Shown piece by piece: positions 16,420-24,419 of a stretch of 44,569 nucleotides of DNA. Both the position numbers and the translations under genes were made by a program. Source of the DNA: Brevibacillus sp. (GTDB lineage Bacteria > Bacillota > Bacilli > Brevibacillales > Brevibacillaceae); assembly GCA_017656235.1 (NCBI GenBank), contig JACDOF010000018.1:1-44569 (forward strand), read 5' to 3'. Every line of letters starts with the position of its first letter. The first letter of the stretch is position 1. Below the pieces are notes generated by a model. It was given only the letters and a program-made list of their open reading frames with translations, was not told the DNA's origin and ran no database searches.

Positions 16420-18150
16420 TCAGACCGGTATTTCGTCGGAGTAATCTTTGCCGGTGGCAAAGACACGAATCGCTTCCAGCAAAATCCATCCGGCGAAGAC
16501 GAGGATAACGGCTCCGAATCCGAACAGCAGCATCTTGTCCGGGTTCCCCATCCACTGGGCAAACACTTGCTGGGCCATTGCCCAAATCGTGACGAAGAGG
16601 ATAAACAACATGGGCACCAGCGTCGGCAGGTAATTGCGGCCCAGCTTCTTCAACCAGATCGTGACAATCAACAGCGAGATACCGGCCAACAGCTGATTGG
16701 AGGTGCCGAACAGCGGCCAGAGGTGATACCCTCCTGAACCGAACCCGTTGGCTCCACCAGGCGTCAGCGTCAGTGCGGCGCTGACCAGGACGGAGATGGC
16801 CGTGGCTGTACGGGCGCCGGTAATGGCCGGGATTTTGTACTCGCTGCCGATTTCGGCGATGATGTAGCGCATCAGCCGCACGGAACTGTCCAGGGTGGTA
16901 GCCGCAAAGCTGATCACGACCACGGCGACAATCGTCCTGCCCAGTGCCGGGTCGATCGCGAGTCCGCTGGCCAGATTGGCCGCACCGGTGACAAACGAGC
17001 TTAATCCGTTTTTGCTGGCATCGGCGAACGAGGCGTATTTGCTGGAAAAGTCAGCTGCAGAGAAGGCGGTGGCGACGGCGATGATCGAGATCAGGGCCAG
17101 GGTGCCTTCCCCTACTGCGCCGAGGTAGCCGACATAGCGGGCGTCCGTCTCTTTATCCAACTGTTTGGAAGTGGTGCCGGACGAGACCAGTCCGTGGAAA
17201 CCGGAGATGGCGCCGCAGGCGATGGTGATAAACAGCAGCGGCCACCAGGAGACATCGTTGGCATTTTCGTTCACGGTTGGTGCAGTCACTTCGGGTGCCA
17301 GGAACAATAGACCGAGATACAGTACGATCAGGCCGATGATAAGCTGGTGCGAGTTGATGTAGTCGCGCGGCTGCAGCAGTTTCCAGACCGGCAGGCTGGA
17401 AGCGTAGTAACAGTAGACGAACAGCACCACAATCCAGAACAGGAAAGAGGTCTCGACAGCGTTTAGTCCCAGAAAGACATTGGCTGCTTCCGCTCCGCCC
17501 AGATAATCGACGATGTTAATCTGCAGCGCCGGCACGTAGCTGGAGAGTACCGCGGTTCCCCACATGACGACCAGCGCGATGATCGACGGCATGAGCAGAC
17601 TTCCGCCTGATTTGTAGACGCGGTAACCGATCCAGATGGCCAGCGGAATCTCGATGAAGATGGGTAGTACGGAAGCGGGGAAAGAGATAAACAGATTGGC
17701 AATGACCCAGGCAAATACGGCATTCACCATCAGTACCAGAATGAGGATGATAAACAGGAACAGCATTTTGGCGCGCTGGCCGATGATGCGGTTGGCCAGT
17801 GTGCCCATGGATTGGCCTTTGTGCCGGGCGGAGATTACCAATGTGCCGAAATCATGCACCCCGGCAGCAAACACCGTACCCAGCAGCACCCACAATAGAG
17901 CGGGCAGCCAGCCCCAGTAGACGGCGATGGCCGGACCAAGGATGGGGGCGGCACCGGCGATGGAGGTGAAGTGATGGCCCCACAACACTTCCTTTTTGGT
18001 CGGTACGAAGTCGACGCCATCCTTGTACCGGTTGGCCGGGGTGATGAAGTTCGGGTCCAATCGGTAGATCTTCTCGGCAATAAACTTGCTGTAAAACTGA
18101 TAACCAAAGAAAAAACAAAGCAGTCCCACAATCGCAATGCCGATTGCCAT
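16420..18150 (-). CDS. cstA: Carbon starvation protein CstA family transporter
   Basis: CstA-family proteins are many-span membrane carriers for peptides or pyruvate. The family motifs near the N-terminus are clear: YRLDPNFITPANRYKDG, then KKEVLWGHHFTSIAGAAPI and GPAIAVYWGWLPALLWV. About 15 hydrophobic segments follow in 576 aa. The start ATG 18150 is chosen because GGAGG lies 9 nt upstream. The frame extends 19 codons further without support. A CcpA-like cre site lies between a TATAAA and the start, which fits expression when preferred carbon is exhausted. It leads a probable operon with a CC-star protein and an ArsA-like ATPase. Confidence 0.94.
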   Translation of the reverse strand: MAIGIAIVGLLCFFFGYQFYSKFIAEKIYRLDPNFITPANRYKDGVDFVPTKKEVLWGHHFTSIAGAAPILGPAIAVYWGWLPALLWVLLGTVFAAGVHDFGTLVISARHKGQSMGTLANRIIGQRAKMLFLFIILILVLMVNAVFAWVIANLFISFPASVLPIFIEIPLAIWIGYRVYKSGGSLLMPSIIALVVMWGTAVLSSYVPALQINIVDYLGGAEAANVFLGLNAVETSFLFWIVVLFVYCYYASSLPVWKLLQPRDYINSHQLIIGLIVLYLGLLFLAPEVTAPTVNENANDVSWWPLLFITIACGAISGFHGLVSSGTTSKQLDKETDARYVGYLGAVGEGTLALISIIAVATAFSAADFSSKYASFADASKNGLSSFVTGAANLASGLAIDPALGRTIVAVVVISFAATTLDSSVRLMRYIIAEIGSEYKIPAITGARTATAISVLVSAALTLTPGGANGFGSGGYHLWPLFGTSNQLLAGISLLIVTIWLKKLGRNYLPTLVPMLFILFVTIWAMAQQVFAQWMGNPDKMLLFGFGAVILVFAGWILLEAIRVFATGKDYSDEIPV

Positions 18151-18202
18151 AATCCAAAGCCTCCTTCGTCGCGGAATTTGCAAGCATTGCCGGATGATAG
18201 AC

Positions 18203-18216
18203 GGCAAACGCTTTCA
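18203..18216 (-). promoter_or_regulatory. CcpA cre-like site upstream of cstA
   Basis: On the minus strand TGAAAGCGTTTGCC matches the cre consensus TGWAANCGNTNWCA at all but two positions. It lies about 55 bp before the cstA start and downstream of a TATAAA (18233-18238), a position where CcpA would block transcription. Confidence 0.55.
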
Positions 18217-18300
18217 TTCAAAAATATTCGATTTTATACAAAAAAATCCTCTATGCCCGAAAGTCATTTTTCATTAAAATAGGAATGTTTAGAAAAAGGA

Positions 18301-18341
18301 TTGCGAGTTTGATTGGGTTTCGATTAAAATATTTTTATCGA
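18301..18341 (+). promoter_or_regulatory. Promoter with near-perfect palindrome before the GNAT gene
   Basis: TTGCGA (18301-18306) and TAAAAT (18325-18330) are 18 nt apart. A 22-bp palindrome with one mismatched pair (TCGATTAAAAT/ATTTTTATCGA, 18320-18341) covers the -10 region, a typical repressor position. Confidence 0.5.
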
Positions 18342-18409
18342 ACGGCGTCAGGCAACGAAACAAGTTCGCTGCCCCCGCCTCGAAACGTGATGGATGAGGA
18401 GTGGAGAGA

Positions 18410-19318
18410 GTGGTTACGATCAAGCGCTTGAGCGCCTGTACATTGGAAGAAGCTGTTGATGCCTGGAATCGTGGATTTGCCGGCTACTACACGAATGTGA
18501 CCACCACCCTTGACAAGTTTGTCAGCCGGATGGGGATGGAGGACTTGTCGCCTTCGCTGTCTTTTGTCGCGTTTGTGGACGGGAAACCGGCTGGATTGGT
18601 TCTGAACGGGCTGCGTACCGTCAACGGAAGCAAAGTGAGCTGGAACGGCGGAACCTGTGTGGCGGACGAATGGCGCGGCAAGGGTGTCGGAGCCGCTCTG
18701 ATGAACGCGACGCTGGAGGCGTTGAGACAGGAAGGAGTCGCTCTGGCCACTCTGGAAGCCTTTCGCCAAAACGAGCGGGCTGTCGCCCTGTACCGCAAGT
18801 TCGGTTATGAGACCGTTGATCGACTGTTGTTTTTGGAACGCCACGATCCGTTTACGCTCCAGCCGTTTGGGGCAATCGGTCAGTCTCGCTATACGGTGCA
18901 GCGGGTCACGCCGCGTGAAGCAGGCATGCTCCCTTTTTACCGGAGTCAGGTCCCGTGGCAGACTCAATGGCAAAGTGCCCGGGAAGGAGAAGCGCTCGTC
19001 GTCCGCAGTCAAGAGGGAGTCACGGTTGGTTACGCCTTGTACAAACGTGTCCATGATCAGGCCGGCCGCTTGCAAACAATTTTTCTGCTGCAGTGCGAGG
19101 CATCTCCCGAGGCTGGTCATGCCGAGGAGATCGTGCGGCTGATGCTGAACGAGGTATTTGCTCCCCATGACCGGATCTGCCGAAGAAGTACGTTTAACCT
19201 GCCCGCGTCCAACCGGCTGCTGGTTCAACTGCTGGAAGAGGCGGGATTTCGCCCGTCAATTGAGCAGGTCTATATGGTAAAGCCGATCATGGACAAAACC
19301 GTCCCTCCCGTATTATGA
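18410..19318 (+). CDS. GNAT-family N-acetyltransferase, two-part
   Basis: Residues 1-150 form a GNAT domain with the acetyl-CoA loop EWRGKGVGAALM and the late helix NERAVALYRKFGYE. The C-terminal 150 residues (RYTVQRVTPREAGMLPFY onward) look like a second, degenerate GNAT half without a clear CoA loop. GTG 18410 is chosen because AGGAG lies 8 nt upstream; GTG 18401 is the alternative. The substrate is unknown. It stands alone before the cobalamin riboswitch. Confidence 0.88.
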   Translation: MVTIKRLSACTLEEAVDAWNRGFAGYYTNVTTTLDKFVSRMGMEDLSPSLSFVAFVDGKPAGLVLNGLRTVNGSKVSWNGGTCVADEWRGKGVGAALMNATLEALRQEGVALATLEAFRQNERAVALYRKFGYETVDRLLFLERHDPFTLQPFGAIGQSRYTVQRVTPREAGMLPFYRSQVPWQTQWQSAREGEALVVRSQEGVTVGYALYKRVHDQAGRLQTIFLLQCEASPEAGHAEEIVRLMLNEVFAPHDRICRRSTFNLPASNRLLVQLLEEAGFRPSIEQVYMVKPIMDKTVPPVL

Positions 19319-19344
19319 TTATGACCAAACGTCCATAGCCAACG

Positions 19345-19525
19345 AACAGGTGCACGTTGATGCTTAATAGGGAAGTCGGTGCATAACCCGACACGGTCCC
19401 CGCCACTGTAAAGGCGAATTCCTCTGCATGATGCCACTGAAGATGCGTTCGGGAAGGCGCAGAGGAGTGATGACCCTGAGTCAGGAGACCTGCCTGTTCG
19501 CGAGTGACATGCAACCTACGGGTGA
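19345..19525 (+). ncRNA. Cobalamin riboswitch
   Basis: The leader shows the conserved pieces in order: GGTGCacgttgaTGCTTAATAGGGAA, CGGTCCCCGCCACTGTAA (the B12-box core, with GCCACTG) and GAGTCAGGAGACCTGCCTG. It precedes the btuF-C-D genes by about 120 nt, with a terminator between. It should shut the uptake operon off when adenosylcobalamin is plentiful. The ends are approximate. Confidence 0.96.
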
Positions 19526-19574
19526 TAGGGAGGTGTGAGAGTGTTTCATGATGATGCATTCTCTTTGCAAACTG

Positions 19575-19612
19575 GCATTTCTGACCACAGCCCGGTTGGA
19601 AGTGCTTTTTTG
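19575..19612 (+). terminator. Terminator of the cobalamin riboswitch
   Basis: GCATTTCTGACC and GGTTGGAAGTGC form a 12-bp stem including G-U pairs, closed by ACAGCCC and followed by TTTTTTGTTT. It is placed as the expression platform between the riboswitch and btuF. Confidence 0.8.
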
Positions 19613-19647
19613 TTTGGACTGATGAAAACAAGAAGTGGAGGGGATTG

Positions 19648-20628
19648 ATGATGAGACAGTGGCCGCGTTTGTTGTATGTGCTCACTCTGCTGCTGATCGT
19701 CCTGACTGGCTGCACTTCTGACGGGGCACAGCCTGTACAGGAAGGGCAGCCCCTTGCCGGGCAGACCGTATCGCAGGCTGGCAATTCGGAGCAAGCGGAC
19801 TTTCCCGTCACCTTGGTGGATGGCAGCGGAACCGAAGTAGTGATCAAGAAAAGACCGGAGCGGATCGCCTCTGTGACGCTGGGCACCGATGAAATCTTGC
19901 TCTCACTGGTGGAGAAGAGCCGGCTGGTGGCTGTCACCAAGTATTCGACCGACCCGGGCATCTCCAACGTAGCCGGACAGACCGATGACATCGAGGGCAA
20001 GATTGAAAGTTCCAATGCCGAGCAGATTATCGCGCTAAATCCCGATCTCGTCTTTGTCGCCAGCTACACCTCGCAGGATGTCGTCAAACAGCTTCGTGAC
20101 GCCGGACTGACGGTGTTCTTGTTTCAGACGTTTGACTCGATCGACCAGATGAAGGAGAATATCGTGACCGTCGGCAAAGCGGTAGGAGAAGAGGAGAAAG
20201 CCAGGCAAATCGTGGCTGACATGAATGAACGGCTGGATGCGGTCGCCAAGAAAGTAGAGCAGATCAAAGACCGTCCGACTGTTCTCAGCTACACGCCTGA
20301 TGGTTATACAGGAGGGCTGGGGACGTCCAACGACGATATCATCACCCGGGCCGGAGGACGCAACCTGGCTGCGGAAGCAGGGATTGAAGGCTGGCAGGTC
20401 ATCTCACTGGAAAAAGTGGTGGAACTCAATCCGGATGTTATCCTGCTCAGCGACTGGAATCCTGGCCATCCCAACTTCGCCGACACGCTGCGCGGCGATC
20501 CGGTTCTGAAAGATGTGGCCGCGGTGAAAAACAATCGCGTCGTCACCGTGCCCGGCAAACATCTGACCTCTGTCACCCACTATGTTGTCAACGGTGTAGA
20601 AGATGTATTTGACGTCTTGCATCCATAA
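19648..20628 (+). CDS. btuF: Cobalamin-binding lipoprotein of BtuFCD importer
   Basis: This extracellular solute-binding protein is lipid-anchored, with lipobox VLTGC near residue 23-24 after a short signal peptide. The mature part is class III: FPVTLVDGSGTEVVIKKRPERIAS, then GTDEILLSLVEKSRLVAVTKY, a long central helix and a C-terminal lobe VVELNPDVILLSDW. It has about 326 aa. GGAGGGG lies just upstream of ATG 19648 and ATG 19651. Control by a cobalamin riboswitch and position before btuC favour corrinoid over iron-siderophore as ligand, though the fold alone cannot tell them apart. Confidence 0.9.
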   Translation: MMRQWPRLLYVLTLLLIVLTGCTSDGAQPVQEGQPLAGQTVSQAGNSEQADFPVTLVDGSGTEVVIKKRPERIASVTLGTDEILLSLVEKSRLVAVTKYSTDPGISNVAGQTDDIEGKIESSNAEQIIALNPDLVFVASYTSQDVVKQLRDAGLTVFLFQTFDSIDQMKENIVTVGKAVGEEEKARQIVADMNERLDAVAKKVEQIKDRPTVLSYTPDGYTGGLGTSNDDIITRAGGRNLAAEAGIEGWQVISLEKVVELNPDVILLSDWNPGHPNFADTLRGDPVLKDVAAVKNNRVVTVPGKHLTSVTHYVVNGVEDVFDVLHP

Positions 20629-21694
20629 AGTGTGGAAACGTGCGCGGGGAGAGAGGGAAGAGCGTTTCTCCAGGGTGTCGCTTTTTCCCCTGTTGATTGT
20701 GTGCAGTCTCCTTCTGGCTGCGGTGATGATCGTCGCCACAGCCGCCGGGGCTGTTTCCATTCCTTACTGGTCGACGGTCAAGATCGTGCTGAACCAGCTT
20801 CCGTTCGTGGAACTTGACGGTTGGGATGCGGCGCATGAGACGATTATCCTGAACATTCGTCTGCCGCGTATGCTGGTGGCTGCCTTGGTTGGGGCCGCAC
20901 TGGGAATTTCCGGGGCTGTGATGCAGGGGCTGTTTCGCAACCCCATGGCGGATCCGGGGATCATCGGCGTCTCCAGTGGCGGTGCGCTCGGGGCGGTGGT
21001 TGCGATCTACCTGGGATTCTCCTATCTGCACTACCTGCTGGTGCCAGCCGCCGCTTTCCTGGGAGCGATGGCCACTTCGTTTCTCGTCTATCTGCTGGCT
21101 ACCAGACGGGGGCGCACGCAGATGGCCACTCTGCTGTTGGCGGGGATTGCGGTCAGCTCGTTTCTGGGAGCATCGTCTTCGCTGATTCTTTCCGTTTCCA
21201 GCGAAAACGTCATGCGGGAGATACTGTTCTGGATGATGGGCGGGTTGGCTTCGCGCGGTTGGGGCCACGTGTCGATGATCTTGCTGCCGATCCTGATCGG
21301 GGCGGTGATCCTGTTTTGCCATGCAAGACACCTGAATATCCTGCTGCTGGGGGATGAGACAGCCAGTACACTGGGCATCCACGCTCAACGGACGCGACAG
21401 GTCCTGCTCGCTTTTACCTCGCTGCTCACCGGGGTAGCCGTCTCTGTCAGCGGAATCATTGCCTTCGTCGGATTGATTGTGCCGCACATCGCCCGCATTC
21501 TGATCGGGCCTGATCATCGGCTGCTATTGCCAGCAAGCGGGTTTGGCGGCGCCATTTTTCTGATTGCCGCCGATACCTTTGCCCGGTTGGCTGTGGCCCC
21601 GGCTGAACTGCAAGTGGGCATCGTCACATCGTTTGTTGGTGCTCCATTCTTTCTCTATCTTCTCAGAAAAAGCAAAAAGGCGGATTTTCTATGA
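20603..21694 (+). CDS. btuC: Vitamin B12 ABC transporter permease
   Basis: This FecCD/BtuC-family permease has about 10 membrane segments in 363 aa. Visible family stretches are RLPRMLVAALVGAALGISGAVMQGLFRNPMADPGIIGVSSGGALGAV and VSGIIAFVGLIVPHIARILIGPDHR (the ATPase-contact region). The start ATG 20603 lies 26 bp inside btuF and the stop overlaps the btuD start (ATGA), so the three genes are translationally linked. It forms the channel for BtuF-bound corrinoid. Confidence 0.92.
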   Translation: MYLTSCIHKVWKRARGEREERFSRVSLFPLLIVCSLLLAAVMIVATAAGAVSIPYWSTVKIVLNQLPFVELDGWDAAHETIILNIRLPRMLVAALVGAALGISGAVMQGLFRNPMADPGIIGVSSGGALGAVVAIYLGFSYLHYLLVPAAAFLGAMATSFLVYLLATRRGRTQMATLLLAGIAVSSFLGASSSLILSVSSENVMREILFWMMGGLASRGWGHVSMILLPILIGAVILFCHARHLNILLLGDETASTLGIHAQRTRQVLLAFTSLLTGVAVSVSGIIAFVGLIVPHIARILIGPDHRLLLPASGFGGAIFLIAADTFARLAVAPAELQVGIVTSFVGAPFFLYLLRKSKKADFL

Positions 21695-22941
21695 TACGTG
21701 TGCAGGAAGTAGGAGTGGAAGCGGCAGGAGGCAAGCCGATTCTCAAGAGAGTGTCGCTGGAAGTGGCAGCGGGCGGGTTCGTCGGCTTGATCGGCCCCAA
21801 CGGTGCGGGCAAATCGACGTTGCTGAAAGTGCTCGCCGGACTGATCACGCCTGTCACAGGCCAAGTCCTGCTGGATGGATGTCACCTGTCAGCGATGTCA
21901 GTACGTGAACGAGCCAAACGGCTGGCCTACATGCCGCAGCAGACGGACTTGTCGTTTTCCTTCCCCTGCTGGGACGTGGTGATGATGGGGCGAAATCCGC
22001 ATGTGGACCCTTTGGGGCGGGAGACGCTGGCCGATGTTCAAGCGGCCGAACGTGCCATGCAGCTGACCGGAACGCTCGTTTTCAAGGAGCGGGAGATCAA
22101 CGAGCTGTCGGGCGGGGAACGGCAGTTGGTGGTGCTGGCTCGCGCATTGGCGCAGGAACCGAAGCTTCTGCTGTTGGATGAACCCACTTCCCATCTGGAC
22201 ATCGCCCATCAACTGGAGATCCTGGAGAGGGTAAAAGCGCTGACAGAAGACGGAATGACAGTGATTGCCTCGATTCACGATCTGACGCTGGCGGCCAGAT
22301 ACTGCGACCAGCTTGTGCTGATGAATGAGGGGAGACTGGCTGCGAGCGGTCCACCTGAAGAGGTGCTGACGGAGGAAAACATCCGTCGCGTATTTGGTGT
22401 GGACGTCCGGATTGCGGCCGATCCGCTTACGGGTGAGTGGCAGGTGACACCGCTGGCGCCGAAGGAGGGGACAGGCGAGTCTGTACCGCCGGAGTTGGCC
22501 GGGAAAGCGCTCCATCTGATCTGTGATTCCGGCAGGGGTGCGCCGCTTCTCAGGCGGCTGCACCGATTGGGTTTCCGCTTGACCACCGGTGTCCTGACCG
22601 AGAACAGCCCGACTCACGCGGAAGCTGTTCGGCTTGGCATCCCGGCAGTGACCGAGCCTGCATTTACTCCCATCGGAGAACGTGCCCATGCCGAAAACCT
22701 GCGGCTGGCCAGCCAGGCTGACGGCGTGATCGTCGCGCCATTCCCGCTTGGGAAAGGAAGCCGCAAGAATCTGGAAGCCGCACTGGCTGGAAAGCGGGTT
22801 CTGCTGGTCAGAAGCGGGCGACAAGACTGGTTGGAAAGCGGAGACGAGGCTGTGGATGAGCTGTTTGGGGCGTTGTGCCAGCGGGCGGTTGTGGCGGCGG
22901 ACGGCAACGTGGCCGCGGCTCTGGGGAAGCTGTTCGCTTGA
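21691..22941 (+). CDS. btuD: Vitamin B12 ABC ATPase with extra C-terminal domain
   Basis: Residues 1-250 are the ATPase: Walker A GPNGAGKST (35-43), YMPQQTDLSF Q-loop, signature LSGGERQ (139-145), Walker B LLLLDEPTSHLD (159-170) and switch SIHDLTLAARYC. Beyond the usual end, after a Pro/Gly linker, residues 272-416 form a second alpha/beta domain (KALHLICDSGRGAPLLRRLH, GVLTENSPTHAEAVRLGIP, SQADGVIVAPFPLGKGSRKN). I do not recognise it; it looks Rossmann-like. It might bind corrinoid or a nucleotide, or regulate transport. The 416 aa exceed the roughly 260 of plain BtuD. The start is coupled to btuC by ATGA. Confidence 0.9.
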   Translation: MIRVQEVGVEAAGGKPILKRVSLEVAAGGFVGLIGPNGAGKSTLLKVLAGLITPVTGQVLLDGCHLSAMSVRERAKRLAYMPQQTDLSFSFPCWDVVMMGRNPHVDPLGRETLADVQAAERAMQLTGTLVFKEREINELSGGERQLVVLARALAQEPKLLLLDEPTSHLDIAHQLEILERVKALTEDGMTVIASIHDLTLAARYCDQLVLMNEGRLAASGPPEEVLTEENIRRVFGVDVRIAADPLTGEWQVTPLAPKEGTGESVPPELAGKALHLICDSGRGAPLLRRLHRLGFRLTTGVLTENSPTHAEAVRLGIPAVTEPAFTPIGERAHAENLRLASQADGVIVAPFPLGKGSRKNLEAALAGKRVLLVRSGRQDWLESGDEAVDELFGALCQRAVVAADGNVAAALGKLFA

Positions 22942-23085
22942 GATACCCGCTGCTCTCCTCCCCGCGCCTGGCTTCGTCGGCCAGGTTTGCTGCTGCTGGG
23001 CAGGTCAATAGGGTATGATAGGAAAAGGAGGAGCGGACGTCCGGTCTTGGGCGCCCGCAATAGCTGCACAAAGACAGGAGATTGT

Positions 23086-24237
23086 ATGATGCAAAAAGTG
23101 CAACTGATCGCGACGGCTACCTTTGGTCTGGAGGCAATCGTCGCGGATGAAGTTAGGCAGTTGGGATATGACGATGTACAGGTGGAAAACGGAAAGGTGA
23201 CCTTTACGGCCGATCTTTCCGCCATCCCGCGAGCCAACTTGTGGCTGCGAACGGCGGACCGAGTCCGGCTGAAGGTGGGGGAATTCCGGGCCACCACCTT
23301 TGACGAATTGTTTGAGCAAACCAAGGCGCTTCCCTGGTCGGAGTGGATTCCGGAAGATGGCGCCTTCCCGGTGGAGGGCAAGTCGGTCAAATCGACGCTC
23401 TTCAGCGTCTCCGACTGTCAGGCCATTGTCAAAAAAGCAGTCGTCGAAAGCCTGAAACAAACCTACCCGCGAACCTGGTTTGAAGAGACCGGACCGCTGT
23501 ATAAAATCGAAGTGGCTTTGTTGAAAGACGTGGCTACCCTGACCATTGACACGAGCGGTCCCGGCCTGCACAAACGGGGCTACCGGAAGCTGATCGGGCC
23601 GGCTCCTCTAAAAGAAACGCTGGCTGCGGCGATGATCATCTTAACCCGGTGGAAGCCGGACCGGGTCTTGTTCGATCCGTTTTGCGGTTCTGGCACCATC
23701 CCGATCGAAGCCGCCTTGATCGGTCAGAACATCGCGCCGGGAATGAATCGTGAGTTTGTGTCGGAAGAGTGGCCGACCATTCCCAAAGCTCTTTGGCGGG
23801 AAGCACGGGCCGAGACCCATGACCTGGCCCGTTACGACCAAAAACTGGAAATTGTTGGCACTGACATTGATGCTGACGTGCTGCGAATAGCCCGGCACAA
23901 CGCGGCTGAAGCGGGTGTGGATGAACAGATCCACTTTCAGCGGATGGCCGTGAGTGAACTGCGCACCAAGAAAAAGTACGGCTGCCTGATCGGCAACCCA
24001 CCCTACGGGGAGAGAATTAGCGACAGGCGTGAATTACTGCGGCTGTACCGGGACATCAAAGATGTGATGCAAAGGCTGGATACCTGGTCGTTTTACCTGC
24101 TCACGTCGGACGAATCGCTGGAAAAGCAGGTGGGCAGACAAGCAACCAAGAAGCGTAAACTGTATAACGGCAACATCAAGGTTGATTACTATCAATTCTT
24201 TGGCCCCAAACCGCCGCGGCCGCAGGCTCAGTCGTAA
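23086..24237 (+). CDS. THUMP-domain rRNA methyltransferase (RlmL/YpsC family)
   Basis: This probable 23S rRNA guanine-N2 methyltransferase has an N-terminal THUMP RNA-binding domain (about 1-160; VQLIATATFGLEAIVADEV, TADRVRLKVGEF) and a class I methyltransferase with DPFCGSGTIPIEAALIGQNIAPG, VGTDIDADVLRIARHNA and the catalytic NPPYGERI. It has 383 aa. ATG 23086 follows AGGAG; ATG 23089 is equally spaced. It is close to Bacillus YpsC and to the N-terminal half of E. coli RlmL. The exact rRNA position is not deducible here. It is monocistronic. Confidence 0.92.
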   Translation: MMQKVQLIATATFGLEAIVADEVRQLGYDDVQVENGKVTFTADLSAIPRANLWLRTADRVRLKVGEFRATTFDELFEQTKALPWSEWIPEDGAFPVEGKSVKSTLFSVSDCQAIVKKAVVESLKQTYPRTWFEETGPLYKIEVALLKDVATLTIDTSGPGLHKRGYRKLIGPAPLKETLAAAMIILTRWKPDRVLFDPFCGSGTIPIEAALIGQNIAPGMNREFVSEEWPTIPKALWREARAETHDLARYDQKLEIVGTDIDADVLRIARHNAAEAGVDEQIHFQRMAVSELRTKKKYGCLIGNPPYGERISDRRELLRLYRDIKDVMQRLDTWSFYLLTSDESLEKQVGRQATKKRKLYNGNIKVDYYQFFGPKPPRPQAQS

Positions 24238-24331
24238 TTGCTTGTGACGACGTGAGGCTGCTGCCGCTGCGATTTCCCTGCGGATACATCGTTTCGCCGG
24301 CAGGTTGGCCAAATATTTCGAAAATAGCAAC

Positions 24332-24361
24332 TTGTTCGTCATATTGTCGGGTTGGTATAAT
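24332..24361 (+). promoter_or_regulatory. SigA promoter of the symporter gene
   Basis: TTGTTC (24332-24337) and a perfect TATAAT (24356-24361) are 18 nt apart, about 60 bp before the TTG start of the symporter. Confidence 0.65.
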
Positions 24362-24419
24362 GATACATGCCCTTTTACCCCCTGGTTGAGAGCTATGACA
24401 AAACAGAGGAGGAATCGGT

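Noticed and set aside
24238-24331. Small gene between the rRNA methyltransferase and the symporter
   Set aside because: No start with a ribosome-binding site, and the frames are short; the sequence is explained by the symporter promoter region.
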